Source: Zelopaecilomyces penicillatus
Lineage: Eukaryota > Ascomycota > Sordariomycetes > Hypocreales > Pseudodiploosporaceae
Assembly: GCA_005765155.1 (NCBI GenBank)
Contig: VCCP01000002.1
Location: 2,604,001-2,668,000 of the forward strand
Length of the DNA stretch: 64,000 nt
Reading direction: 5' to 3'
A program made the position numbers and the translations under genes. Shown here in pieces: positions 26,737-39,369 of this stretch (position 1 is its first letter; each line of letters opens with the position of its first letter). The notes beneath the pieces are model-generated. The model worked only from the letters and a program-made list of their open reading frames with translations. It searched no databases and had not been told where the DNA came from.

Positions 26737-27600
26737 AAGGCTTTTTATATATATATTAAACCTGATCCTAGATGAGATAAAGATTTAATATATTATTAAA
26801 GCTTTAAATATATTATTTTATCTTTTAAATATTAATAGTATATTATATATATAAAAGAATTAAAGAATTAAATATAATTATAAAAATAATTATTAATTTA
26901 AAAAGTTTATTTATAATTTATTAATTTATTGATTTTTATTATAATAATAAATAATATTTAATATCTTATATAATAATCTATTATAATTTAATATATATAC
27001 TTTTATATCTTTTTTCTTAATTATAATAAAGATAATAATTTTATTAAATTTTATTATTATTTATTTTAATAAAACTATTATTTTTAATCTTTATTAAGGC
27101 TTTATTATTTTCTTAATAAAAGATTTATAATAATTATATAACTTTTTAAATATATTAAATTTAAATAAAATCAATATATTAAATATATTATAATTAAGGC
27201 TTTTAATTTTAATAAAGAATTTAATAAATTAAATATAAAGCTTTTTAAATTATTATCTTTAAAGCCTAAAAAAATAACTTAAACTTTTAAACCCTTAAAA
27301 AATAACTTAAAATCTTATAAAAAAAGACAATTTAATAGCTTTTAAAAATAATATAAAGGATTAATATAAGAATAATTTAAATAATTATTATAAAGCTAGA
27401 TATTTATAATTATTATATTAATTATAGATTTAAAAAATAAATAAATAATTAAGGAAATCTATTATTAAAAAGAGAGAATTAAAAGTATTATATAATATTA
27501 TTATTAATATAAAGCTAATAATAGCTTTAAGATATTTTTTTTAATTAAGATTAAAGCCTTATTATATAAATAAGAAGTATATTTATATTATACTATTTAT
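26737..27600. other. AT-rich intergenic DNA
   Basis: RIP-like AT-rich sequence between A-old and the gene island. No ORF and no recognised repeat. A small less-degraded patch (ACCTGATCCTAGATGAG) lies at about 26760. Confidence 0.5.
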
Positions 27601-27640
27601 TCCTATATTCCTATATCCCTATATCCCTATATCTCTATAG
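27601..27640. repeat. 8-bp tandem repeat (YYCTATAT x5)
   Basis: Five units: TCCTATAT twice, CCCTATAT twice, then CTCTATAG. They sit at the edge between AT-rich DNA and the gene island. Unit differences are C/T transitions. Confidence 0.8.
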
Positions 27641-27863
27641 TATAATTTTAGTATTATAGGATAGTAATATAGAGGGTAGCTTGAACTAGTTAGCTGCACA
27701 GACCCCTGATGTTATGAGTAGCAAAAGGCGATGTTATGAATTCTTCATGAACTCGTCACCGCAACTGTGCCAAGCGGAGCCATTAATTCCCAATCATCTG
27801 CCTAATTTCAATTTTCCGTATTGAAATTTCTGCTAGTAGACTGACAGCAGTGTGTCGATCGTA
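27641..27863 (+). promoter_or_regulatory. Upstream region of the FUN14-like gene
   Basis: About 220 bp of normal base composition before the start codon. A CCAAT motif lies near 27789-27793, about 70 bp upstream of the ATG. No clear TATA box. An in-frame TAG at 27837-27839 rules out a longer N-terminus in this exon. Confidence 0.45.
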
Positions 27864-28463
27864 ATGCGGCGCACACTCGGCTTTCGCATCACTGCTCGCA
27901 GCCTTACTGCAGGCATTGGTTCTGGTCTTTGTTTTGGTGCCGTAATGATCAATCGGCCGGTGCATTTTGACTCCCGTCAATCTGTCACCAAGCCTATCTC
28001 AAACCGCCAGAACCATGACAAGACTAGTGTACCCTCGGAAACCATTCGCCAAATCTCTAGTGGAAGTGTTGTTGGTCAGTCTTGCATCTGTGGAGGGTAT
28101 ATTGATACGTAGCTACTCTAACCCAAATCTGCACTTCATATTAACCGCTTGCCACTATTTAGGATTTGGCGCTGGCCTCATCATTGCCATGTTCTCTAAG
28201 ACTCTAGTATTGATAGGCGGAGCATTGGTTGCAACGTTACACGTAAGTCTGCGTGCGGTCCCAAACTCGCCTAAGTCTCAAACTGATAAGCTCGACGAAA
28301 TGCTATAAAGATGGCCGCGCGTTTCGGATTCGACATATCCAATGTTGTTAACAGGAACAGTTGGCTACTACAGCTTCCATTCTGGAAAATAGGAACCGAA
28401 AAGCCGTGGTTCATGGCATCAGGTTTCTTGACATTCATCTTAGCTGCATTTGTCCATTTATAG
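27864..28463 (+). CDS. FUN14-family mitochondrial membrane protein
   Basis: Three exons by my splicing: 27864-28074, 28163-28242 and 28311-28463, giving 147 residues. The introns are 88 and 68 bp. Donors are GTCAGT and GTAAGT, acceptors TTTAG and AAAG, and a CTAAC branch-like site lies in the first. The protein has a short basic, hydroxylated N-terminus with a hydrophobic stretch (residues 14-29). A conserved-looking RQISSGSVVG precedes a Gly-rich membrane segment at 71-96 (GFGAG...IGGAL). ARFGFDI follows at 100-106, and a hydrophobic C-terminal segment runs 130-147. This order matches FUN14/FUNDC proteins, small mitochondrial outer-membrane proteins linked to mitophagy in animals and less well characterised in fungi. 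The start is the first ATG after an in-frame stop. It reads as intact with no RIP damage. Splice choice is inferred. Confidence 0.75.
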
Positions 28464-28484
28464 TGGGGAAAGCATAGTTTACTA
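28464..28484. other. 21-bp gap between convergent genes
   Basis: The stop of the FUN14-like gene (28461-28463) and the stop of the aminopeptidase on the other strand (28485-28487) are separated by only 21 bp. The two mRNAs' 3' UTRs must overlap or be extremely short. Confidence 0.8.
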
Positions 28485-30671
28485 TCATTCAAATGGCTTA
28501 GTTTCCCTATTCAGCCATGCCATCGTAACATCATCCTTTTCAAAATATCCCTTAGTTTTGTCCAAGATTTCTGCATGATACGTATTTAGCCACGTCTTCT
28601 CTGTGTTTGAGAGCAGGCCTGGGTCAATCAAAGCCCTGCAATATGGCACCATAGTGACATGTTCAAATCCAAGGTATGGTTTGTCTCCGAATGAGTGCTT
28701 TGTCTGGACCTCGTTGACCAGGATGATATTCTCGATACGAATTCCAAAATGCCCATCTTCATAGTAGCCCGGTTCATTTGAAATGACGTTTCCGGGAGCT
28801 AGTGCGACCTCAGTATACTGGACACGAGTGCCGATGCCAATAGGGCCTTCGTGTACATTTAAGAAGGAACCCACTCCATGACCGGTCCCATGCCGATAAT
28901 CCAATCCCGAGTTCTGCCAAGATATCAGCAAAAAGCCATGTCATAAGGCAAGAAACATACCCAGAGATGCTGTCGAGCAAGACAGTCAAGCGCAAACCCC
29001 GTAGTCCCCTTGGGAAAGATAGCCAGGTCGAGTGCAATGTTACCCTTTAAGACTAAAGTATAGGCCTCTTTTTCAGCGTCTGATGGGCTTCCAAAATGGA
29101 GCGTCCGCGTTGTGTCGGTAGTGCCATCTAGATATTGCGCACCGGAGTCACACAGGTACACGGCCTCTGGATCAATAATAGAACAGTTTCCCTTTTCGGG
29201 CCCGTAATGGATGATTGCGGCACTGCACGATTGGATTGATTAGTGTCTGTAAAGGCCAGGAAAGTATGCAAGGCCAACTTATGTTGTACTCAAATTGCCT
29301 AGGAGAATCAAGTATGATATTCAACTTACTTGGCACCAGTGGATGAGATAGTGGGAAATGATAGGCCAACAAAGTGGTCATGCTTTGATCTCAACGCCTC
29401 TAGCTTATCAGCAGCTTGAACTTCATCCAGAATGGCCTTTTGTACAATCAGCTGATTCTCGAGCCAAGCGAAATATTCGGTCAGAGCGGCACCGTCTCTT
29501 ATGTGACAAGCCCGCATACCGGCTAGCTCTGTATCGTTCTTGATAGCCTTGGCGTCACCTACAGGACTGCGAATTTCCTCAACCATTGCGTCGCCACCCA
29601 GTGCCCTCTTGAGTGCCCAAGAAGCCTTATTGGAGATAAGGAAACTGCCATTGGTAGTTTCCGTTGTGTTTTGACGGCTCTCTGTGACATGTTTGTGTAA
29701 CTCTATTGTGTCCTTAAAGAAGCAGTCGTAAGGTTTTACCTTAACTTCATTTGCGCCCAAGTAACCTATGCAGTGTTCATCAAGCTTAGATCCATCAACA
29801 TAAAGTGTCGCTGTCTCAGGCGTTACGATAGCGTATGAAAAGAAAACGGGGTTGTATGGAATGTCACTGCCCCTGATGTTAAACAACCAGGCAACCTCGT
29901 CAAGCATTGAGATAAAGATCCCAGGAGAGCGTTTTTTCGCCAGTTCTCGGCGCAGCTCGGCAAGTTTAGCAGGAACAGACTTGCCAGCGAAGTGTTCGGG
30001 TAAGATAGTGACAGGTTGTAGAGGTCTTTGAGGTCGTTCATCTCCCCACACAAGATCTACCAGATTGTGATCCAACGACACCAAGTCTGAACCACCGCAC
30101 TTGTGTATTCGGTCTACAAGCTTCTTGGCTGCCGATCCAGCAAGAAGAGTCGGGTCAACTGCAACAGTTTTCCCACCAGTAGACTTCTCGGCAGCCCACT
30201 CTTGCCAGGTAGGAACATCCTGGATGCCCTGTTTCAATAACGTCCAATTATCATCAAGTTGTTGTGAGGCTTGGCTGAAATAGCGACCATCTGTGGCAAG
30301 TGCTGCAGCCTCGTCGGTGACGACGGCGCAACCAGCAGAGCCAGTGAAGCCCGAGATGAACTCGCGACGCGCATCACAAGCAGCTATGTACTCAGAGCAA
30401 TGACTGTCTTCAGACGGTATGACTAGACAATAGTTGCAGTGAGTGAGTCAAGAGAAGATAAAGAATGTTAGATGCGACTGAAACAGGTTGTCTTACTGTA
30501 CACTTGAACATTACGCTCCCTCATCAAGCTTCGTAGTTTGGCGAGCCTGGCCCCGGTATCTACCTTAGCCATGGTTGTTACTAACTTATTTGAGGAGAGC
30601 CGTCGTGGCACCTTGATTGTAAAGGCTGGTGAAACGGGTGTTGAGACAATTGCCCGTTTCAACGAGAGCAT
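28485..30671 (-). CDS. AMPP: Xaa-Pro aminopeptidase P (M24B metallopeptidase)
   Basis: Four exons on the minus strand by my splicing: 30671-30497, 30422-29330, 29222-28961 and 28913-28485. Introns are 74, 107 and 47 bp, all GT..AG, and the protein is 652 residues. The enzyme removes an N-terminal residue next to proline using two metal ions, normally Mn2+. The N-terminal part has the SEDSHCSEY and DARREFISGF blocks, the middle has WLFNIRGSDIPYNPVFFSY, and the catalytic domain is C-terminal. Predicted metal ligands D448, D459, H522, E557 and E571 (in DSGAQY, TTD, HGTGH, NEPG and RIENI) have the family spacing. The first 33 residues are basic and hydroxylated, like a mitochondrial presequence. 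A second ATG at residue 34 (MAKVDTG) would give a 619-residue cytosolic form, the usual fungal length. Intact, with no RIP damage. Confidence 0.93.
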
Positions 30672-30860
30672 GAGCTTGAGTCTCTAAGCTGATACTTCTG
30701 GCTTGTTTCTGCTGTATGTTCCCTTATCTGATTGTCTTTGTTTCGCTGGCTTTAGCGAGGATCTTCTATGCGTGAGAGACGTGATGATTTCCAATAGAAC
30801 AGGTGGTTTCAGTGTTACGGCAGCCTAAAGGGCTCACTGGCTCAAAACGTTCCAGATACC
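30672..30860 (-). promoter_or_regulatory. Upstream region of the aminopeptidase gene
   Basis: About 190 bp of normal composition. A CCAAT motif on the plus strand (30791-30795) lies about 120 bp before the start, and pyrimidine-rich stretches on the sense strand may mark the transcription start region. No TATA box within 100 bp. Confidence 0.4.
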
Positions 30861-31338
30861 CCTCATGGGTATATAATCAGGCTATATATATATAGATTAT
30901 ATAGTGTAGGCTATACGATTAGAAGGTTAAGGCTGTATAATAATCTGATTAGGGCTAGGCAGTATAATAATAATCTATATATAATAAGTTTTTTATATAT
31001 AGAAAATAAACCCTGGCTATACTATAATATTTAATAAATTCCTAAGGGATAAATCTAATAAAAGGGGTTTATATTAGTAGATAAGTTAGGGTATTCTAAG
31101 TAATATAATAATTATATAAATAATAGATCTATATAATTATAATCTAGTATTATTAAAGTAAAAAATAAGATTAATATAATAATATTATTAATAATTAATT
31201 AAGATTGAATTAAAAGAGTAAAAATTAAAAATATATATATATACTATAGATTTATTAGATTTATAAAGATTCTTTTCTTAAAACCTATAAATCTATATAT
31301 AAATTTAATAAATTTATTACTTATTTAAAGTATAAGTT
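30861..31338. other. Transition from gene island to AT-rich block
   Basis: The composition falls within about 100 bp from gene-like to below 25% GC. TATATA-rich runs and short repeats of the type AATCTGATTAGG occur around 30.9-31.0 kb. No ORF. Confidence 0.5.
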
Positions 31339-31440
31339 TAATAATTTATTTATTATTAATATCTAATAATCTAGGTATATATTAATTTACTTATATAATA
31401 TTATTTTATTTATATAATTTAATTATCAAATTATAATATA
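31339..31440 (-). repeat. Candidate 3' LTR of Gypsy-C
   Basis: 102-bp block nearly identical to 63654-63755 apart from transitions and a few changes. It is adjacent to a purine tract on the internal side. Unusually short for an LTR. Confidence 0.55.
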
Positions 31441-32099
31441 ATACTCTCTCTCTTATAATTTTATTCTTAAGATTATTAATTCTTTTATTTCTTATATAAT
31501 TATAGGTATAATCTCTTTCTTATTATTTTATTTAATTATTAATAATATATCTAAAAATATTTTTAAGGCTTAGAGTTATTAAAAGATAAAGTAGTATATT
31601 ATTTTTATAGCTTTTATTAATAGTATTAATAATATAATTATACTATACTCCTTTTATTTAAAATATTATTTAATATATTAAATAATCAAAGTATCCTTAT
31701 AATATATTAAATATATATATTATAATTATTCTTATAATAATTTAAGGATAATTATATTCTTAAATATATTCTTTTGTTTTATTTAGCTTTATAAAATATA
31801 ATTATTTATTTTAATTATAAAAATTTTATTAAAAAAGAATTATATTAAAAAAACAAGAAAAAGATAAAGTAAAAGCTTTAAATAATATAAAAGATAATAT
31901 CTACTATAATAATATAATTAAGCTATTTATATTAATAATATTAATTTATAATTTCTTAGAGTTATAAGATAATATAATAAAATCTTTAGTTATTAAATAA
32001 TTTAAGTAAGGTAAAGTAAATAAAATTAAAGGCTATAATTAAGGTTTAATTATTAAAGGGATTTAATATAATTAATTAAAACTCGATTTTCTAGGATAC

Positions 32100-33797
32100 T
32101 TTTATACCTTTTAATAGTATTAATATATTAAGGATTAATAATAATTTAAATAATTAAAAGGCTTTTATAAATTCTTTTTAGATTTAAATACCTTTTATTT
32201 AATTAAATACTTTTTTTATTATTATTTATTTAATAATCTATAACTTTTTTAATTTCTTATTTTTCTTTTATTATATATATTATAATATCTATATATTCTT
32301 TTATATTTTTTAATACTTATTTTAATAAGGAAATATAAAATATAAAATATAATTATATATTTTTTAATAATAATAGTTTATAATTAATATTAGAAATAAT
32401 TTTCTTAATCTTAAATAATCTAAGTTTTTTAAAATCTAATTTATTATTTAATTATATTATAATAATATTTAAAGAAGTTTTATTTAATATATAGTATAAA
32501 AGGTATATTATATCTTTTTTTTTAAGATTAATCCTTTTAATCTTTATTAATCTATATAATATTTTATTTTATTATAGATAATTTATAGTTATATATAGAG
32601 TTTTTTATATAATTATTATTTTTATATAGTATTAAATATAGCTATTTTTAATTTTAATCTTGTTTAATATAATAAATAAAATATTTCTAGTATAAATCTA
32701 TAATTAATATATATTAATATAAATTATATTAATTTAGAAATAGATATATTATAAGCTAATTATATAATTAATAAATATTTTATTTAATTATCTTAATAAT
32801 AATTAATATAAATATATAAATATCTTTTAATAATTTAATTAATTAATTTTATTTATTTATTTATTTATAGATAATAAAATAATATTAAGTTTATATTTAA
32901 TCCTGAAATATCCTATTAATCCTTATTAAAATTTAAAGATAAAGATTATTTTTTTATTAAAGATAATTTCTTTTAATAAGCTATATAAGCTTATTATTAC
33001 TTTATTAAAGCTATTAATAAGATCTTTTACTAAGTTTACTTTAAGATAAGGTATAAAGTATAAGAATTTTATTAATCTTTTTATAATAATCTATATTAAG
33101 TTATAAATTATTTTTATAAATTATTTTATTAATAGAGATAGTTTAATAATAAATTTAAATAATACTGATTTTTATAATTATATAAATATTAATAATAATT
33201 ATAACTTTTTATATAATTTATATTTTATTAGCTTAGTTTATTTATAAATAATATAATTATTTATAATCTTTTAAATTATTTATTATAATCCTTTAAATTT
33301 ATAGTATTTTTATATTTATTTTATAATCTTTATAATTTCTTAATAATTATAAATAAGGGATTTATATAATTCTTATATAATAATTTCTTAAAGTTCTTTA
33401 AATATTTAGAGTTTCTTATTATATTTATAATATCTATCTTTTTATTTTATATTTTTAAATACTTTTATTATATCTTTTAAAAAGTATACTTACTTAACTC
33501 TTTTTAAAATAGGATTAATTAATATAATTTAATATATAGTATTTAGTTTTATTTATAATATATTTAAATCAGATATTTAAAAGATTTATTCTTTATAATA
33601 AGATTTTTTATTATTATAATTATTTTATTAACTTAAAGTATTTATTCTATTATTTTTAGATTTTTTATAATAAATAATTTTATAATTATAATTTATAAGG
33701 GTTTTCATATAATAGATTTATTATATATTTAATTTTTATATAATAATAAAATAAAAGATATTCTTATAATTAATAAAAACCTTTATTTAATAATTAT
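32100..33797 (-). pseudogene. pol: Gypsy-C integrase C-terminus and chromodomain
   Basis: On the minus strand, ignoring stops, the distal part keeps the usual end of chromoviral pol. It has a KLLLPKNI...ISLLKP-like integrase tail near 32.4-32.5 kb, then a chromodomain-like EYKV...YLVKW pattern near 32.15-32.25 kb with tryptophans replaced by stops. Chromodomains direct integration to heterochromatin in this clade. Heavily RIP-damaged, with approximate limits. Confidence 0.6.
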
Positions 33798-33981
33798 TGT
33801 TATAGGCTTAAGCTTTTAGCCTAAGCTTTAATTATAAATATAAGGCAGGCCTGACCTGAATCTGACTTATATAAGAAAAGGGATTAAATAGGGATAATAT
33901 AGGGATCTCTTCTTTTTCTTTAAATTTATTAATATTATTCTTAATATTTATTTATAATAATTATAGGGCTAGCTTATTATA
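33798..33981 (+). repeat. 5' LTR of Gypsy-B
   Basis: 184-bp LTR starting TGTTATAGGC. The left copy keeps TG at its start; the right copy reads TA. Confidence 0.85.
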
Positions 33982-34149
33982 TTTAATAAACTTCCCTTTT
34001 ATACCCTATTAAGAGAAGAGATATATTCTTTAAAAATAGAATAATTATCTATATTAAAATATTAATAACCTATTCTATTTATCTTTAAGGATCTATATAA
34101 TTAATTATAAGAGAATAAATAGGCTATTCTTTATATAAAGGTATAAATT

Positions 34150-37100
34150 ATTTATTAAGATTATAAGATTAATAATCTAAAGAAGAATATAAAGAAACTT
34201 ATCTACTTAAAATATATACCCCTTCCTCTATCTTAGCTATTTAATAGTAATAAGGATATTTTTTTAGCTTAATTAATAATTATTTATTATAAAGTTATTA
34301 TTAATAAGGATTTTATTAAGGGATATAGGAATTAATAGGAAGTTATTTAAAGTAATATATTAATATCCTTTTAGAGGTATATTTAGGAGTTTTATTTAAT
34401 AGATAGATTAGATTAAATATATAATCTAAATAAGCTTTTAAAATATATAATATTAATATTTTATAATCCTTATTATAAGGATATAGTTTAGATTAAGCTA
34501 GAATATATTAAATAGTATTTTAATAAGCTTTTTTTCTTTTTTTATATATATTTTAAATAAAAACTTATAATAGTAGATAGCTTAGTATAGCCTAATTTAA
34601 TAAAACTAGCTAAGCTTTATTATATATTTAACTATTAGATATAAGATATCTATTTAGGCTAGAATATCTTCTATATTAATTATATTAAGGCTATATTTTA
34701 TTATTATTAGATTATTATAGAATTTAAAGTATTTAATCTAAAAGAAAAAGTAAAGTAAAAATAGAAATAATACCCTACCCTATATATAACCCCCTTTATT
34801 TAAATTAATAAAGATATATTAATAACTAGTATTAATATAGTAATTATAATTAAATACTATATAGGATTTAAGAAGGATTAAAAAAAGGGTTTGATTATAT
34901 TTATTAAGAATAATTAATTAATTATAAAATAGGTTTTGATTAAGATATTATATAAGAAAAGAGAGGAAGGTATTTATATTTATTATAGAAATTAAGGATA
35001 TTTATAAAGCTAATATTATTTTATATAGCTATAATACTTTATTGATATTAGTACTATTAATTTTAGTATAATACTTGATTTTAATTTAGAAGATAAGGAA
35101 AATAATTTGCTTTTAAGTTAAGTCTTATTTAAAGGTAGATTGGTTATATAATAGCCCTAAAGAAAGGTTAATATTAGATTATAATAAAAAAGGAATAGGA
35201 TATTAAAGCTAGATTAGATAAATATTTATTTTTAATTCCTATTTTTTTAAACTTTATTATATTTATAGATATATAGATTAATTTAAGATATAGATACTAT
35301 AATATAATTAATAAATAAATAGTTTAATAGTTAGGATTAGATTTAATATATCTTCTAAGATTATATATACTTAATATTATTATAGGATTAATTAGGGATT
35401 ATAGGATATACTTTATAGCTAAGATATAAATAAATATTAATAGCTAGGATTCTATTTTGGTTATATATATAATCCTAGAATTATTAAAAGATTTAATTTT
35501 AGGATTGTTTTGGATATAATATAGATAGGTTTATTTTATTATTAAAAAGAAAGAATTTTAAATTAATTAAATAAATAGAATAATTATAAAGAAAAACTTT
35601 ATTTAATTAAAGTATATAAATAATATTATAATTATAAAATCTATATTTATTATATTAATAAAAAGATAGAGATAAGGGGTGCTTAATATAGATAAACTTT
35701 TTATTATTAATATCTATAAAATAAATATTATCCTAATAGATATTATTAAAAGATATAATACCTTAGATAATCTATTTAAAGTAGATATAGGATAAATAAT
35801 AATCCTATTATAGCTCTTTAAAGAACTATATAACTTTATAATATTATTTAATAAGAAGAAAGTTAATAGCTTACTTTTATATTAAGGAATAATAGATTAT
35901 TATATTTAAATCTAAACTAGATTAGATAGATAATAAATAAATCTATTTTAAGGATTCTTATATAATATATTCTAGGATTATCTATTAAAGGTATAAAAAT
36001 AAATTATAGAATTAATAGATAAGGGATAATTTAAAGCTAGCTCCTCTTTAATTACTATACCTATTCTTTTTATTAAGAAAGCTATAAAAAGATAGAGATT
36101 TTATATAGATTATTAGGCTTTAAATAAAATTATAATAAAAAATTAATACTTATTATTATTAATTAAGAAGATATTAAGATTATTATTAAATGCTTATTGG
36201 TTTATAAAACTAGATATTTATTCTATTTTTTATAAAATCTGAGTTATAAAGGGAGATAAATATTTTATAGTATTCTAGATCTGATTTAGCTTATTTAAAT
36301 AGTTAATTATATTATTTGATTTATTAGATGCTCTTATAACCTTTTAAAGATATATTAATTTAATCTTAGGATATACTTTAAGCGATTTTATTATAATATA
36401 CCTAGATAATATCCTTATATATTTAAGAGACTTTAGAAAGGATTATTTATAAAAGATTTAGGATATCCTTATATATTTATAAAAGGCTGGTTTATTTATT
36501 AATATTAATAAATATATATTTATTATAATTATTATTTAGTATTTAAGGTTTATTATTAAAATAGGAAAAGCTATATACCTAGTATCTAAGAAGATTATAG
36601 TTATAAGAGAGTAGGAAGTATTTATATAGATATAAGGAGTTAGGAGCTTTCTAGGCTTTATTAATTTTTATTAAGAATTTATTTTATCCTTTTTTATTTT
36701 AATTAAGCTATTTATCTATTTAATAGGTAAAGGAATCCTTTTTAAATAAGATAATATAAAAGATTTAGTTTTTAAAGTATTAAAGTAAGTATTTATTATA
36801 GAATTAGTTTTAGTTTAATAGGATCCTAAAAAGGATATAATTATTAAAGCTGATTACTTAGAGAAGGTATTTAAAGAATACCTATTATAAATATATAATA
36901 GTATCCTATTATTAATTATATATTATTTAATTAAATTTATTATAATTAAAAGGAATTATATAATCTATAATAAAGAATTTTGAATAATTATATTATATCT
37001 AAAAGTATAATTAATTAAACTTAAAGGAATAATAAAGCTATTTATTATTTTAATTAATTATAAGAATCTAGAATATTTTATAGGTTTTAAAGAGCTTTTT

Positions 37101-38850
37101 AAATAATAAGCTAGATAGATGGAAATACTTTTATTTTTTTAATATTATCTTTATTATTAATCTGGCTTTTAAATAGCTTAATCTAATACTTTATTAAAAA
37201 GAGAATAAGATATAGAAGATAAAGAAGTAATCCTAATATAAATTATATGCCTGATTAGGATAGCCTTAGTATATATATATATATCTTTTAAAGGGAAAAT
37301 AAATAACCTTTTAAATAGGATAATATTATTTAAAGATATTTATTTATTTAGCCTTTAAGATTAGGCCTTTTAAAAGGATCCTATCTATAATTATTATCTA
37401 TATATAATTATAAAGAGTGTATAATAATTCTTTATTAAAGCTAAGATAAAAGAATAAATAATAGATTATATAATAAATATATATAAGGTATTAATTTATA
37501 AAGATTAATTCTGGTTTTTAAATTAAGAGTTTTTTATTATTATAATTATTTAAAGGATATATAACTCTTTTTTAATAGGATACTTAGGATAAGGATAGAT
37601 ATTTAAACTCCTTTATTATAATTATTATTAGAATAGTATATTATAATTAGTTTAATGATTTATATATAACTGCTTAATATATTAGGGTAATTATATCCTA
37701 TAATAATAATACTAAAGATTATTTTAATTATTTTTTATTATATATAGATATTAAATATAAATATTTATTAATTTTATAATAAAGCTCTTAGGGTAAGATA
37801 ATATATTTAAATTCTTAATAATTATTATTAATTATTTATTAAAATATATTTAATTAAAGATAATAATATCTATAATTACTAAGGTATATATAAAATAATT
37901 CTAGGATATCTAATAATGCTTTTATAGATTTTTAAAAGAGATTATTATAAATTAAGGTTTAGATTAATTAAATTATTTTTAGATTATACTTTATAAATTA
38001 ATAAATATTAAATAACTTTTATTTATAGTATATTACCTATAAATAGATAGTAGTATAGAATATATAAATTAAGAGATTTAAACTATTCTTTAAATAATTA
38101 TATATTTCTTATAGTTTAATTAAGTTAATTATCTTTTAGTTTATTAATTAATATTTAATAATAAAGAATTATTAATTATTAATATAAGCTTAAATAGATT
38201 ATTAAATAGCTTTAAGATTAATTTAATATAATAGAAATTATATCTAGATAGGGATAAGATATTATTAAAAGGATAAGTAATAGTATTTTTTAATTATCTT
38301 TAGTTTAAAGTTAATCTTATATAAGCTATAATTACTTATTTATAATAATAGGCCTAGAAGGCTATAAATAACTTCTACTATTTAATAGAATACTTCCTTT
38401 CTAGAAATAATATATAGCTTTCCTTATATAATAATAAAATAAATTATTTAAGCTAGAAACTAGATTGGTTATATATTAAGTATAAAATTATTAATATTCT
38501 TATACCTTTAATAATTATATTTAATATATCTAAAGGAATCTACTTTATATTTTATATTAATTTAATAGAGTAAATATTAAATAATCTACTCTTATCTTAA
38601 TAAATAATAGATAATAGATTAGGCCCTTTTTAGGTATTAAATAATAATAATAAGGATATAATATAAGAATAAGAAATAAAAAATATCCTTATAATAAAGA
38701 ATAGATAGGGTAAAGATTAAAAATAATAAATATTTATAAAATAAAAAGGATAAGATAACCCTATATAGGAATTATTAGAAAATATAGAATAATTATAGGT
38801 ATTAAATGATTTTAAAGTAAAATAGGGTGATATTTATTATTTTAATAGTT
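34150..38850 (+). pseudogene. gag-pol: Gypsy-B gag-pol remnant
   Basis: Plus-strand reading through stops. Gag-like about 34.2-35.0 kb; aspartic-protease-like about 35.25-35.5 kb. RT about 35.95-36.75 kb has the PILFIKKA entry, an IDY..LNKI block and a catalytic box reading YLDNIL at about 36400, where GATGAT has become GATAAT. RNase H about 36.8-37.1 kb and integrase about 37.3-38.2 kb follow. A chromodomain-like block lies near 38.7-38.83 kb, with Trp codons replaced by stops. Many stops, no function expected. Boundaries are estimates. Confidence 0.72.
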
Positions 38851-38974
38851 TTATAATATACTAATATTAAATATAAGATATTAACCCTCCCTTAAAAATA
38901 AAATTAAATAATAAATTTAATTAAATCTTATTTTTTTAAAAGTAAAGCCTTATTTTTATCTTTTTCTTATATTT

Positions 38975-39369
38975 TGATGGCTGGGTTAAACACACCCTCT
39001 TGCTAGTTGACTAAGCTATAGCTGTATAAGCTGCACTTAGGGGGATTGAACTATATAAATAGATAGGCCATATCCAGGCCATTTGAATAGGTAAACATCA
39101 TTAAATTCAAGTTTTTTTTTCCCCTTCTACCCAAGAATTTTCCAGTATATTCAAAAAACTAGCTATTAAAAAACTATTTTCTTTATCTAATCAGTTATAG
39201 GATAATTAATTAATCCCTTAAGTTCAATTTATTATATTACTGCTTTATAGCTTTTCTTACCTATTTAATCCTTATAGACTATACTAGCTATATAACTATC
39301 CTAAAATCACCCTATAGTTCTATAGATAGTATTAGTATTATTATATATATTATTTTCCCCTTATTAAAA
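38975..39369 (+). repeat. 5' LTR of Gypsy-D
   Basis: 395 bp starting TGATGGCTGG. Its first 150 bp are strikingly less RIP-damaged than the partner at 51412 and than the internal region. Confidence 0.82.

Noticed and set aside
27601..27640. Telomere-type repeat
   Set aside because: Period 8 with unit CCCTATAT, only five units, internal; not TTAGGG-like.
27852..27863. GTG start four codons upstream for the FUN14-like protein
   Set aside because: A eukaryotic nuclear gene should use the ATG at 27864; a stop lies in frame at 27837.
28810..29037. Separate small ORFs inside the aminopeptidase gene
   Set aside because: They run through introns or in the wrong frame; splicing with GT..AG sites gives one uninterrupted M24B protein.
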